From: Nilaparvata lugens
Lineage: Eukaryota; Arthropoda; Insecta; Hemiptera; Delphacidae
Direction: 5' to 3'
NCBI RefSeq assembly: GCF_014356525.2
Contig: NC_052507.1
Coordinates: 7,805,568 to 7,869,567, forward strand
Length of the DNA: 64,000 bases
Shown here: in pieces, positions 45,391 to 56,367 of the stretch
Numbering within the stretch: the first letter of the stretch is position 1
How the letters are laid out: each line of letters starts with the position of its first letter
The notes under the pieces: generated by a model
Databases searched by the model: none
Seen by the model: only the letters and a program-made list of their open reading frames with translations
What the model was told of the DNA's origin: nothing
Translations under genes and position numbers: made by a program

Positions 45391-46007
45391 GGCTGTACAA
45401 AGGCTAAAAATAAACTTTCTACGGGTGATATTTTTCAAAGTTCTTCGACTTGTATATCATCAAGCTATCAGAATGAAAAAGTTTTCTCAGGAAAACATTT
45501 TTTCCGATCATTACTTTTCGAGATATGAGCGCCTAAAATTCAAATTTTTGGGACAGAACATTTCAAATTCCGTGAAAGATAAATTCATGAGATTTGAAGG
45601 ATAGATTCTTCATGGTATTGTTGATCTATTAAAATAAAAATTTTCTGAAAAACTCAATTTTTAAGAAAATCATCCAATTTACCAAAATTAACTCAACTAA
45701 AAGTTATTAAATTGGATGATATTCTTAAAAATTGATATATAAAGGAAATTTTTGTTTTACTAAATCAACAATATCATAAAGAATCTATCCTTCAAATCCC
45801 ATGGATTTATCAATCACCAAATTTGAAATGTTCAGTCCCAGAAATTCAAACTTTAGGCGCTCATATCTCAAAATGTAATGATCAGAAAAAAAATGTTTTC
45901 TTCAGTTTAGTAAAAACGTTTCCATTTTGATAGCTTAATAGTATACAAATCGAAAAACTTTGGAAAATATCACTAGTAGGAAATATATTATTAGCCTTTG
46001 CACAGCC
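45391..46007. mobile_element. 617 bp long-arm fold-back element in a TTAA site
   Basis: Ends GGCTGTACAAAGGCTAAAAA and its mirror TAGCCTTTGCACAGCC. The arms (about 250-300 bp) pair through GCGCCTAAAATTCAAATTTT, AAAGATAAATTCATGAGATT and ACCTTTG-type words. TTAA flanks both ends (45387-45390, 46008-46011). The uninterrupted TIR copy at 4880 reads GTAATATTAACAGTTCATTC, so one TTAA became two: a TTAA-specific insertion, as for piggyBac-type elements. Confidence 0.85.
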
Positions 46008-46197
46008 TTAACAGTTCATTCTTGTTGAGGATATTCAATCATATTCCATTCATCAGGAAAAAATATTTTTAAAGATTTTATCGTATATTTTCTTTATTCA
46101 CATTGAAGATTTTGTTAATATATTCCTACATTGTGAAAGACCGATCTAGCAACGTTGCGGAGCAAGAGAAGGACCACGTCATCTGCTTTGTTGGATG

Positions 46198-46768
46198 ATA
46201 GAATAGAATAGAATAGAATAGAATAGAATAGAATAGAATAGATAGAATAGAATAGAATAGAATAGAATAGAATAGAATAGAATAGAATAGAATAGATAGA
46301 ATAGAATAGAATAGAATAGAATAGAATAGAATAAAATAGAATAGAATAGAATAGAATAGAATAGAATAGAATAGAATAGAATAGAATAGAAAAATAGAAT
46401 AGAATAGAATAGAATAGAATAGAATAGAATAGAATAGAATAGAATAGAATAGAATAGAATAGAATAGAATAGAATAGAATAGAATAGAATAGAATAGAAT
46501 AGAATAGAATAGAATAGAATAGAATAGAATAGAATAGAATAGAATAGAATAGAATAGAATAGAATAGAATAGAATAGAATAGAATAGAATAGAATAGAAT
46601 AGAATAGAATAGAATAGAATAGAATAGAATAGAATAGAATAGAATAGAATAGAATAGAATAGATAGAATAGAATAGAATAGAATAGAATAGAATAGAATA
46701 GAATAGAATAGAATAGAATAGAATAGAATAGAATAGAAATAATAGAATATTCTATTCTATTCTATTCT
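46198..46768. repeat. (AATAG)n pentanucleotide array, about 570 bp
   Basis: About 110 nearly perfect GAATA units with a few GATA slips. The right edge turns into AATATTCTATTCTATTCTAT, the reverse complement. It grew inside the TIR element at GATGATAGA, and GTTGGATGATAGA stands on both sides. Confidence 0.97.
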
Positions 46769-46840
46769 TGTTGGATGATAGACAAGGATAGCAACTCCAA
46801 TGTTAATCTAATACTGCCATTATCACGTGGACCTCACCAT

Positions 46841-47334
46841 TGCCTAGGCAAGTTACTGGTGCATATGTGCAACGCTCATATGTGCAACAGTGTTGCACAA
46901 ATCATATTTGCACACGTAAGCAGACTCTTGCCTGGTGCAAGTAATCGTTGCCTAATGAGAGAGTGGCAGAGTCTGCAGATTTAGCCGTGCGTGATACACT
47001 AATCAAATTCCTTGGTATCTGGTTGGTCGTATTTCGAGTTGGTTGAAACTGCTGGTGAATTAGTGGGATATACACTGCTGGAGAAGTAAATACGCAGAAA
47101 ATTTACGAGTATATCATAGTTAAACGTGCAATCAGATTAGATTCGGATTGGAAATGTAACACATTCAAATAACATGATGCCATGGCAAAATTGTAACGTG
47201 CTATAAATTTTCGGCTCTAAATTTATCGTCCAAATTCAATATTTTCGAAATTTAGCTTGATGGTTTTGTGTTTTGTTTCGGTTTTGTATATGTTTGGACT
47301 TTTTAACATCAAAATGTACTTTATTCCAAAGTGT
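46841..47334. other. No gene seen
   Basis: CATATGTGCAAC occurs twice near 46862. Otherwise unique AT-rich DNA. Confidence 0.45.
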
Positions 47335-47732
47335 AAAGTGTGAATTTAAAGTATTGTGCTGACTATAACCATAGAGAAACAATAGCGTAAGTAGATATCC
47401 CATGGTATAGGGAATTTATTTCGCAACTTTTACTGTTATCTCAAGTCGATTACTGTCGATTATTGTCGATTTTTACTGTTTTGTTGGGGTGATAGTGTAT
47501 GAACGGCACAATTTGAGAGACTACAAGTGAACAAGTGAAACAACTACGTGAACTATCGGCTTGGGATAACAGTAAAACTTGCGACATAAACGCCCTATAC
47601 CATGGGATATCTACTTACGCTTGTTTCTCTATGCTATATAACCTTAGTGTCCGGTTTCCCATTAGGGAACTTTGGACTATATACGGTGAGGTGGAACTAC
47701 CCTTGGGTCTCTCCACCATTCAAAGCCATACG
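47335..47732 (+). repeat. Interspersed repeat (GGTGAGGTGGAACTACCC), copy 2, split by a TIR element
   Basis: AGTATTGTGCTGACTATAAC at 47350-47369 and ATAACCTTAGTGTCCGGTTT at about 47637 are adjacent in the copy at 27945-28070. Confidence 0.75.
47370..47633. mobile_element. 264 bp TIR element (CATAGAGAAACAATAGCG), copy 2
   Basis: CATAGAGAAACAATAGCGTA with AGTAGATATCCCATGGTAT, mirrored at the right end, which lost two bases (ACGCTTGTTTCTCTATG). The empty-site comparison shows an imperfect 7-9 bp duplication (CTATAAC left, CTATATAAC right). Confidence 0.85.
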
Positions 47733-48989
47733 CTAATAATGAACATGATGTTCCCGATTTTGATCGTCGAGTGATCATGATAGAGACAATATCACAGAAG
47801 AATATTATTTCTGGAATGAATACAGATTTACAAGACTGTGAAATCACTGACCTGTATGAAATTGGAAACAATAATGATAAGTACAAATGATCACTGTTTT
47901 CCTGAATGAAATCCTGGTCTGACAAAAGTATCATCTCTAGGAGCTTTCTAACTGAGCAAGAGGTGGATAGACCACTTAACTTCAATAACGAACATTAACA
48001 ATATTATGTTTCCGACACACTGCACAGAAAGCAGCTGTTTTCCAGTCCCTACGTAGATCTGAAAGACATTGTTTGCAGACGACTCTCGTCTGACGTCAGA
48101 ACAGGTTTCTTTCCGGCCTAGGCCGGAAAGAGTATCCTTTCCAGCCGCTAACATGAAACTAAGAAAGGTGATCAAAAAACTTTTCATTATTTGTGTTCAT
48201 TATTCAATAATTAAAACATTTATAATAATATCATCTTATTGCCATTTGAAAGAATAAATAAGTATAAACTCAACCTCCCACATAATAAAACATCATCTTT
48301 TAGGTTATTCAGACAAATCAGAATGAAAAATAAAAATACTTGGACAATTTCCTGATATCCAGATTACCTCAGATTTGTTGGAGCTATCACCTTCCACTTC
48401 TGCTCTCGGAAGTGCTTAGTATACAACTATTCTCATATATATATTGTTATTTTTGTGTGTGGCGAAAAACAGCGTTCGCACCACGGGCAAAAATGTGTTT
48501 CCGGCTCTCAATCTTTTCTAGTCCTCGGCCTACGGCCTCGGACTTGAAAACCGATTTCGAGCCGGAAAAATCTCATTTTCTGCTCTAGGTACGAAATATA
48601 CTATTTCAATTCCCAATGCCCGAAATCTCCATTGAGACGTTCATCTGTGTGGTGATTTCCTGATAAGTGTCGAAATGTCATGGAGTGATACAGTCAAAAG
48701 TCCGATGATATAGATACGAATCCATGTTATATTATGTAAGAATTGAACTGAATAAACATGGAAAGTACACAATCATGGGGAAGTCCCATCTACAAGCAGA
48801 TTTCATCCAATCAGCAAAATCTCTATACATAGCAGAAAGCAATATATTTTCTCGAATTGGAATTGTTTCGAGATAAGATTGTTCAACGTTTCAAAGTGCT
48901 GTAGTTTGAAAGGGTACTAGCACCGTATTTCTAGATGAGACACATTTGAAGTTGTACTCTGCTCCACACATGTGGCTCCAAATCCCTTT
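47733..48989. other. No gene; two short palindromic segments
   Basis: TTTCCGGCCTAGGCCGGAAA (about 48112-48131) is a perfect palindrome. At 48480-48575 TTTCCGGCTC pairs with GAGCCGGAAA around CCTCGGCCTACGGCCTCGGA. Frames here are short and unrecognised. Confidence 0.45.
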
Positions 48990-49190
48990 CGAAATTGCTT
49001 TGCAACACAATCCTCACCTTTTGCAACACAACTTAGACAGTTTGCAACACAAACTCCACCGTGTGCAACACAGCCTCCACTGTTTGCAACACAATTCCAA
49101 CAGTTTGCAACATAACTCTGACAATTTGCAACACAAACCAAACCTTTAGCAACACAATCTCCACTTTTGCAACAAGATGAAAGACGCTAC
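48990..49190. repeat. 21 bp minisatellite, about 9 units
   Basis: TGCAACACAACTTAGACAGTT-like units (for example TGCAACACAGCCTCCACTGT) repeat with a 21 bp period. Since 21 is divisible by three, heptapeptide repeats open on both strands (LQHNxDS forward, CVANxxx reverse). No start context, splice sites or neighbouring exon supports translation. Confidence 0.9.
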
Positions 49191-49224
49191 TAGTTGCAAC
49201 GTAACGTCTAGTTGTGTTCATAAT

Positions 49225-49925
49225 TTACGAGGCAATATAAGTTGAATTAGAAAGTGGTCTGATCTGTTTCGGTAAATGGTATAGCAGGGAAACGAGGAGT
49301 GAAATATTTTGTGATAGAAAGAGATAGATTGGGAGATGAAAAAAGAGAAGTCGATTGAGAACTGATGAGTAATACTGAGAAGAAAGAAATCCGACGTGGT
49401 TGGATGGAACAGGATGAAGAAGCAGAAGAAGAAGAAGAAGAAGAAGAAGAAGAAGAAGAAAATAAAAGGAAGAATAAAAAGGAGAAAAAATCATAGTAGA
49501 GGGTGAAAAGGACATAGAGATGCATGGAATAGAATACATATAGATAAAAGAGATGGAGGATCACTCATATAGCAAGAACAACACATGAAAATAGAGAAAG
49601 ATGGTAACAGTAATACAGAGTGAGAAAGACATAGAGATAGATACAAACGAGATTGAAGATAAGCCGTGTGTTTGAAGCCGGATTATAGTTTTAAATGGGT
49701 TTCTGGTAACAATACATTGGGGTTGTACATAACAGTCAGGTCTTTGGTTGCCACCGAAAGGCTTCAGTAGAGCGAGAGAGGCGTTTCAGTTGAGAGAAAG
49801 AGAGAGTAAGAGAGAAAGAGTGAAAGAGAGAGTGTGAGTGATTGCGAGAGCGAGTGAGTGAGAGAGACAGGCAGACAGACAGAGAGAGACAGTGAAGGAA
49901 TAAGAGAGAGAAAGAGATATGCTTT
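49225..49925. repeat. GA-rich simple-sequence domain
   Basis: Includes a (GAA)n run at about 49427-49459 and GAGAGAGAAAGAGTG-type sequence at 49790-49920. Confidence 0.85.
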
Positions 49926-50122
49926 TGTTCAGCCAACGATTAAGAGACGCTCTATCCTCTAAGTGCCTCGGAATAGAATGGAAACCTCTTATATTGCTAG
50001 TGAGGACTGTGCAAAATTTAATGAGAAAATGAGCCGATTCCAAGTGTTTTGCTCTTTTCCAGCTGATATTCGAGGAGTTTGGAGATAGCTGAGATAGTCC
50101 TCAGAATCTGAAATCGAACCAT

Positions 50123-50300
50123 CTTCTTCTTCTGGTGCCTATCCGTTACCGAATGTTGGCAATCATTCTGGCAATTATAACCTTGTTGACAACCGGTCTA
50201 AAAAGTTCCGGGGTGGACACTGCAAACCATGTTCTCAAGTTCTTTAACCAGGAAATTCGTCTCCTACCAACACCTTCCTGCCAAGAACTTTACCCTGTAG
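50123..50300 (-). pseudogene. LINE 3'-terminal fragment
   Basis: (CTT)n then GGTGCCTATCCGTTACCGAA and TGTTGGCAATCATTCTGGCA are about 80% like 7671-7740. The minus translation gives degraded LVKELENMVCSV and LPTFGNG in alternating frames. Confidence 0.55.
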
Positions 50301-50489
50301 TACACATTTCAACAACTGATATATCGAACCATAACCAATCATAATAACAGAAGAAGTTTTAACTGGCTCCTATTTTTCATTCCAATATTGTATTATATTT
50401 TTCAAAAATAATGAATGATGACGTGTGATTGATGTCATGATTCGATAATCATATTGCTCAATCTTAACGTCTCAGCAAAAAATAGTTCA

Positions 50490-51382
50490 AGGGCCAGTTT
50501 CCGAGCTCGGGATTTAGCTAAGTTCTAGACTTTAAACAGCAGGAGTCAATGTGAATCCAGGTGTCGCCGAAACTAAGTCATTTCATGTGATATGAGGATT
50601 GGAATTATTTGTGATTGATAACTTTGGGTCCCGATTCCGAAGCAATGCATTGAGGAATTTGAGGGTTATATCATATTCTTGCACGTTTTTCAAATACTGA
50701 GGAAAGTGTAACCCTATTGTAATTGAAATCTAACTAATCGTATCAGCTCATTTTCTCATAAAATTTTGTACAGTTCATGCTAGCAATTCAAGAGCCTCTT
50801 AGGGCCGGTATCTGAGCTCAGAATTTAGCTAAGTTCTAGACAGCTGGAGTCAGAAAATTTGCATTCCGAAACGGGGCGTAGTCGCAGTCTACGTTTGAAT
50901 TAAATTTTTCAAAATTAGAAAATTGAACACAATTTAAAATAAAGAGAAAAAAGTGTTAAGTTTCAGCTATTTTGAATTATTTAGGAATTTTTCATTTCGT
51001 CAAGGAGAAATGTTTCCAATAAAGAAATCAGAGAATAAAGATTACCTTAAAAACTGCGACTACACCCCGTTTCGGAAAGCAAATTTTCTGACTCCAGCTG
51101 TCTAGAACTTAGCTAAATTCCGAGCTCAGATACCGGTCCTAAGAGGCTCTTGAATTGCTAGCAAGAACTGTACAAAATTTTATGAGAAAATGAGCTGATA
51201 TGATTAGTTACATTTTAATTACAATAGGGTTACATTTTCCTCAGTATTTAAAAACGTGCAAGTATATGATATAACCCTCAAATTTCTCAATGCTTTGCTT
51301 CGGAATCGGGACCCAAAGTTATCAATCACAAATAATTCCAATCCTCATATCACATGAAATGACTTAGTTTCGGCGACACCTG
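50490..51382. repeat. 825 bp inverted repeat containing a smaller fold-back element
   Basis: Arms 50558-50888 and 51053-51382 are about 330 bp each, pairing from CAGGTGTCGCCGAAACTAAG (mirrored at 51382) to ACGGGGCGTAGTCGCAGT. The inner element spans about 50802-51140 with ends GGGCCGGTATCTGAGCTCAG. A half copy of the inner end (GGGCCAGTTTCCGAGCTCGG) stands outside the left arm at 50490-50556. No frame is conserved. Confidence 0.85.
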
Positions 51383-52081
51383 AATTCATATTTTAGCTGT
51401 CTTCAATTTTGATTCTGACTTTCCTATTCATGAGTAGTGTTCATGGGAAGGATATTCTTGAGAATCGATTACCGAGAATGGGCTCATTTCTCATACCAGA
51501 TAGCACTACAGAATAGCCTAAAGAGCTCTATTGATTCTCATATAATTCTCTACAATAAGCGGATTTCGAAATCAGTATAATAATATAATGGCATATCAGT
51601 ATAGTATCATACATCAGTATAATAGCATATATCCGCGTGATAGCATATATCAGTATAATAGTTTAAATCAGTATAGTAAACAGTTTACAGTATATCATTA
51701 TAATCAGTATTCAAGAGCGAGTTCTCCAGCCCAGGGGGCTCAATAATTGAATCACGGTTAAATCGAGGTATTTCACGTAAAATCAGGTGTTAGACTCAGA
51801 AATATTATGAGGTGTGGATAAACGACCCAGAAACTGGAGCCACCTAGCTGCAGACTTGAGAACTACATCAGTAGGCGTTCCAATCCACCAATCAGAAGTG
51901 AGTGAGGGGAGCTGAGAGGCGTGGCTTGCTGTCATTGGTCCGTTATCCCAATGCTGTGATTTTGGTATTCTCTATCATTTCCACTCTCTTCTATACACGC
52001 ACTCACTCTCTCACACTCTATCTCTCCCATGTTGAAATAAAGGCAGCCTATCTATCTATCTATATCACACTCTCTCTCTCA

Positions 52082-52116
<35 letters not shown>

Positions 52117-52591
52117 ACTCACTCACTCTCTCTCTCTCTTTCCTTCTCTTCAAGTAGACAGGAGTTGATGGAAAGATATTCTTAACTATCATTTCCCGAG
52201 AATTCACCAATTAATCATACAGAGTAACCTATAAAGTTGTATCGATTCAGAATTAATAATTTTACTTGTAACAATATTACTATTTGAGGATTCAAAAACC
52301 GCCAGTTCAATAGGTATGAGCGACTTCTCCAGCTCGGGGGGACTCACTTGTTACTTCTATTTCAAGATAAAGTTCACCAATGATAATGAAAACCCTGAAA
52401 CCTGAAAACCCAAAACCCAAATCCAATTCGGTATGTAGCAAGACAACGGTCTTAATCCGCTAAAATATAATTTTCTCTATTTGTTTTGCATTGATAACTC
52501 TATTTCCAAATTTGAGTCCCAGATTGCTCTTAATATTCTCAGTTGATTGGAATGCATCAAGTACAGTGAAGTACTGAATAGTTCAGTACAG
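51383..52591. repeat. No gene; CT microsatellite and short tandem
   Basis: ATCAGTATAATAGCATAT repeats at about 51590-51690, (TCTA)n at 52029-52045 and (TC)n at 52066-52142. Confidence 0.7.
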
Positions 52592-52778
52592 TATAAATAT
52601 AAAGAAAATAAAAATTTCAGTACCCTTTTTTTTAAATATTTTATCACAACATGTTTCGGTCATTTATGCCATTTTCAAGTGATATCACTTGATAAATGTC
52701 CGAAACATGTTGTGATAAAATATTTAAAAAAAAGGGTACTGAGATTTTTATTTTCTTTATATATTTATATTACAAGTA
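52592..52778. mobile_element. Fold-back element, two head-to-head arms (CAGTACCC...GGGTACTG)
   Basis: Left arm TATAAATATAAAGAAAATAA, TTTCAGTACCC, TATCACAACATGTTTCGG; right arm CCGAAACATGTTGTGATA, GGGTACTGAGA, TTTTCTTTATATATTTATAT. The centre is AAGTGATATCACTT. The right arm lacks 8 bases present on the left (TTGAAAATGGCATAAATG against TTGATAAATG). Confidence 0.85.
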
Positions 52779-53157
52779 ATACAGTAATACAGTTATAGTA
52801 TTACAGTAATATCAATTTCTCAATTTTCTCTGCATTGATATCTTTATTATTTGTTTATGAATTTGAATCCTGTGTAATATCTCGGGTAGATTAGATATTA
52901 ATGAACTGTTTTTACCAAAGGGTAGACGTGGTTAAAGAAAGCTAATTTTTACTCTATGACAATTTGTTGTATTTAAACATTTTCTCTACCAAATTTTTAC
53001 AACAATTTTGACTCTACTCTGGCTGCCTAGCCTAATATAAAAAGAAAACATTGATGAGATTTGGAATGGTACAAATAAACAAGAAAAAACCTATCGTTAT
53101 GAAAATAAAGTTCGATCGCCCCTTGTCATTTGAGTAGGATTAATATTCGGGACTCAC
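52779..53157. other. No gene seen
   Basis: AT-rich unique DNA. Confidence 0.45.
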
Positions 53158-53185
53158 CCATAATGAAGACGCTGAAGAAATCCAT
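53158..53185 (-). CDS. Weak candidate 5' coding exon (hydrophobic start)
   Basis: ATG at 53185 reads MDFFSVFIM and leaves one base before a strong donor, ATGG/GTGAGT. It lies below a GC-richer stretch (53186-53480) on the same strand as the Ig gene. Phase 1 again fits the exon at 6192-6348. It could be an alternative start of that gene, the start of another secreted protein, or chance. The hydrophobic core alone is short for a signal peptide. Confidence 0.2.
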
Positions 53186-54559
53186 TAGACGATGATTCGG
53201 GGATCCACACTCCCGAAAAGAATTAATGTCTGAGCGCGCTGTGTTCGCTTCAACGGTTAAAACAAGAGTGCCCGGAAAGAATGCCATTTTTGTCTCAGGT
53301 CCGACTCTTCCTAGGCCTACACGTGGAAAACTAGACAACGGCAGGGGGGAAGAAGAGCCGGAAACTGTTGATGGGACGAGTGGATGGAAACTATCTTTCC
53401 CAGGCTGGGATGCAAGCTAGGCAGTTCCCAACCCTGAGAAAGATCCTCACCTCGTCCATCAGTTGAAAAAAATGCAAGCTTTCCGTAGCCTATGCTAGGC
53501 AGCCAGCGAATAAAATATTACGTTCAATTCTCACTAATTTCAATAACACAACTTTCAATTGCTTCCATTACACCTGTATTGGTTTTTCAATCACCTATAT
53601 TTGGTGATTACCACCATAATCATAAACAAAAAGACCTTGATATTTGACTACATGTCGTGTTCAAATACATAGAAAAAAGTATGTTAATACATCGCAGCTT
53701 GGAATGGATCAAGAAACCACACCTTTGTTTTTTTTCTGCTCATGATCAGAACGTGTTCGAGGCACGTATATCTGTACCACAGAATACAAATATGCATATT
53801 TGTATTCTGTGATCTGTACGCACATTTAGTTGGTGCATCAAGTAGACTACAGTTGAGTACCGTACTGAAAAAGGCAAAATTTCAAGCGATGTTTCCCGCT
53901 AAACCTCTTTGTTCCAAATCACTTCAAAACCACAAAATAACATTATTCTAAGTGAGGTAGGATAATGACGAAAATACGTTTTTCCCGCCATGCATTGTGG
54001 CAAAGTATTAGCTTGAATGAACCACATGTGAAAGCTAGATTGTGGCACAAAGTATCAGCACGAATGAGCCATATGCAAAGCCATTAACGACTATTGTTGA
54101 GTCGATTCCACAACGAAAGACCATCACAGCCTGATTCATTTCATTCCCTGATACATTCGCCTCAATTATTTGGCTTCAGGTGAGAACAATACGTCTTTCG
54201 AAATCGTGCCCCGATTCAGAAAAGCTTTCAGTGGAGTATTAATGATGGAGCTCGCTTGTCAACGAGTAACCAGGAGTTGTTAATTCATTTTGGAACAAAG
54301 GTTTAGAGCTTGAGTGTTGTTAATTCGACGACATCAAAGAGCTGTAATAACAGGAGGGTGTATTGACGGAATTGCTGTCGTCATGTTAATATCCTTTAAA
54401 TGGGATGCTATTCCTTTTGAGGCGTGCCTTGTTATGCATAAGCCCACGGCCCATTCAAGCGGGGGATTCTGATGCTAGTAGCGGATACTGCTTTGCATAA
54501 CTGTGGGTGAGTGTAGTATTATTCAATACTCAGGTGATATCACCGTTAAGCTCCACATG
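53186..54559. other. GC-richer patch, then no gene
   Basis: 53200-53480 is GC-richer, with CCCAGGCTGGGATGCAAGC and a TAGGCAG word repeated. ACAGAATACAAATATGCATA is part of a perfect hairpin at about 53779-53811. Nothing else recognised. Confidence 0.4.
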
Positions 54560-55420
54560 ACAATCATCTATCCTTGTTGAAATTCACTTGAACACAATTG
54601 GCTCTCCATGTTCTATTTCATCATCTATCCTTGTTGCAATTCACTTGAACACAATTGGCTCTCCATGTTCTATTTCATCATCTATCCTTGTTGCAATTCA
54701 CTTGAACACAATTGTCTGTCCTTGTCGGAACTCACTTGCCCACAATCATATCTATCCTTCTTGAAATATACTTGACCACAATTATCTGTCCTTGTTGGAA
54801 TATACTTGCACACAATTCTCTCTCCTTGTTGGAATTCCGGGATCACAGATTGTCTGTCCTTGTTGGAATATAATTGACCACAATAATCTGTCCTTGTTGC
54901 AACTCTAGGATCATTATCATCTCTTCTTGTTTCAAATTTCGGGATCACAAATTGTCTGTCCTTGTTGGAATATAATTGACCACAATAATCTGTCCTTGTT
55001 GTAACTCTAGAATCATTATCATCTTTTCTTGTTTCAAATTTCGGGATCACAAATTGTCTGTCCTTGTTGGAATGAAATTGACCACAATAATCTGTCCTTG
55101 TTGAAATTCCAGGAGCACAATCATTTTTCTTTGTTTCAACTCCAATATCTCTATCATCTATCCTTGTTTCAATTCACTCCATCACTATCATATCTGTCCT
55201 TGTTACTATTCACCTGCTCACAATTTCCTATCCTTGTTAAAACTCATGGATCTCTGTCATCTATCCTTGTTTCAATTTACTCCATCACTATCATATCTCT
55301 GTCCTTGTTGCAATTTAGTTGCCTACAATTTCCTATCCTTGTTGAAATTCGGGGATCTCTATCATCTATCCTTGTTGTATTCACTTGGACACAAACGGCT
55401 ATCCTTGTTGCAATTTACTT
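54560..55420. repeat. Minisatellite based on TCTGTCCTTGTTG, 860 bp
   Basis: About 25 units of 30-35 bp (ATCTGTCCTTGTTGGAATAT, AATTGACCACAATA) are arranged in higher-order blocks: a 57 bp block with CACTTGAACACAATTGGCTC three times, then a longer repeated block at 54840-55070. Frames on both strands (122 and 146 codons) exist only through the repetition. Confidence 0.9.
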
Positions 55421-55489
55421 GATGCATGTCAACTGCACAGTACACTGCTGTGACATTGTTAACGATTAACATATAGGTCGGACTTAATC

Positions 55490-56332
55490 GTCTAAGTGAT
55501 GTGGTCGATCTGTGAACAGTACTACAATACTGTGGGAATAACTGGGACATTGAACTAATAAATGGGAATAATTTCTTGTATTTGGCAATAAATTCATTAT
55601 TCATAATTTTCAGATAAGATAACTAACATTTTCTTATCCTTAAGATCTACGGACAGTATGTAAAATACTGTGATAATGGATGGGAATAATTGTTGAGACA
55701 TTTAGTTAATAAATGGAAATATCACTCAAGATGTATGTGGACAGTAGTACCATAATGTTATAATGAATGGGAACATTTGCTAGGATATTGGGCTAATAAA
55801 TGGAAATAACCGTCAAAAACTATGGACAGTACGTACAGAAATATTTTCTCAATATCTATATGGACAGTAGTACAACATTGTGCTGATGAATGGAAATAAT
55901 TTTAGGACATTCGACTAATAAATTTAAATAATTTCCAAGATCTATATGGACAGTACGCACAATACAAAGTAGGGCGAACATATTTTCTATCTTTATTTCA
56001 AGTTGAGTTTCAGTAGAAAATTGTGATAGAAACTTTTAGAAGTTTCTTGTTCGGTTTTGTGTTTGGAAGAGAATAAATAAGATGAATTAAAAATTCTAGA
56101 TAATACATTTTTTTTGGACTTGAAAATTTGTGTAGATCAAATCATGAACTCTACATAATAACCTCCAGATTGTTTATCTTGAATTAAGGTTGGGAGCAGT
56201 TTTGTGCGAATGCCTGTTTTTCACACCTGAATAATTGTATCTATTGTTCATGAATGAATGAATAAAAAATACTGTGTTAATAATTGTTAGGATATTGGGC
56301 TGATAAATTTAAATAATTGTCAAGATCCATGG
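55490..56332. repeat. Degenerate tandem, about 95 bp unit, broken by a tail insertion
   Basis: Units carry GGACAGTA, CATAATGT/ATACTGTG, TGAATGGGAATAATT, AGGACATT and CTAATAAATGGAAATAA. About five units to 55960, one more at 56263-56332. The gap holds a plus-strand retroelement tail with GCAGTTTTGTGCGAATGCCT and (AATG)n. Confidence 0.75.

Positions 56333-56334
<2 letters not shown>

Positions 56335-56367
<33 letters not shown>

Larger units (their letters stand above)
44083..46840. mobile_element. TATAGTGAGG TIR element, copy 5, hosting a nest of insertions
   Basis: The left end TATAGTGAGGTTCATGTTAT is followed to about 44122. Its middle returns briefly at about 45368-45390 (GATCAATGTGACTGTAATAT), again at 46008 (TTAACAGTTCATTCTTG), and the right end runs GATAGACAAGGATAGCAA to ATCACGTGGACCTCACCA. 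Between these lie a TIR element, the 0.8 kb element, a fold-back element and a pentanucleotide array. Confidence 0.75.

Noticed and set aside
46198..46768. CRISPR-like regular array
   Set aside because: Pure pentanucleotide repetition with no spacers.
54682..55469. 122- and 146-codon repeat proteins on opposite strands
   Set aside because: Both are generated by the same minisatellite and neither has gene context.
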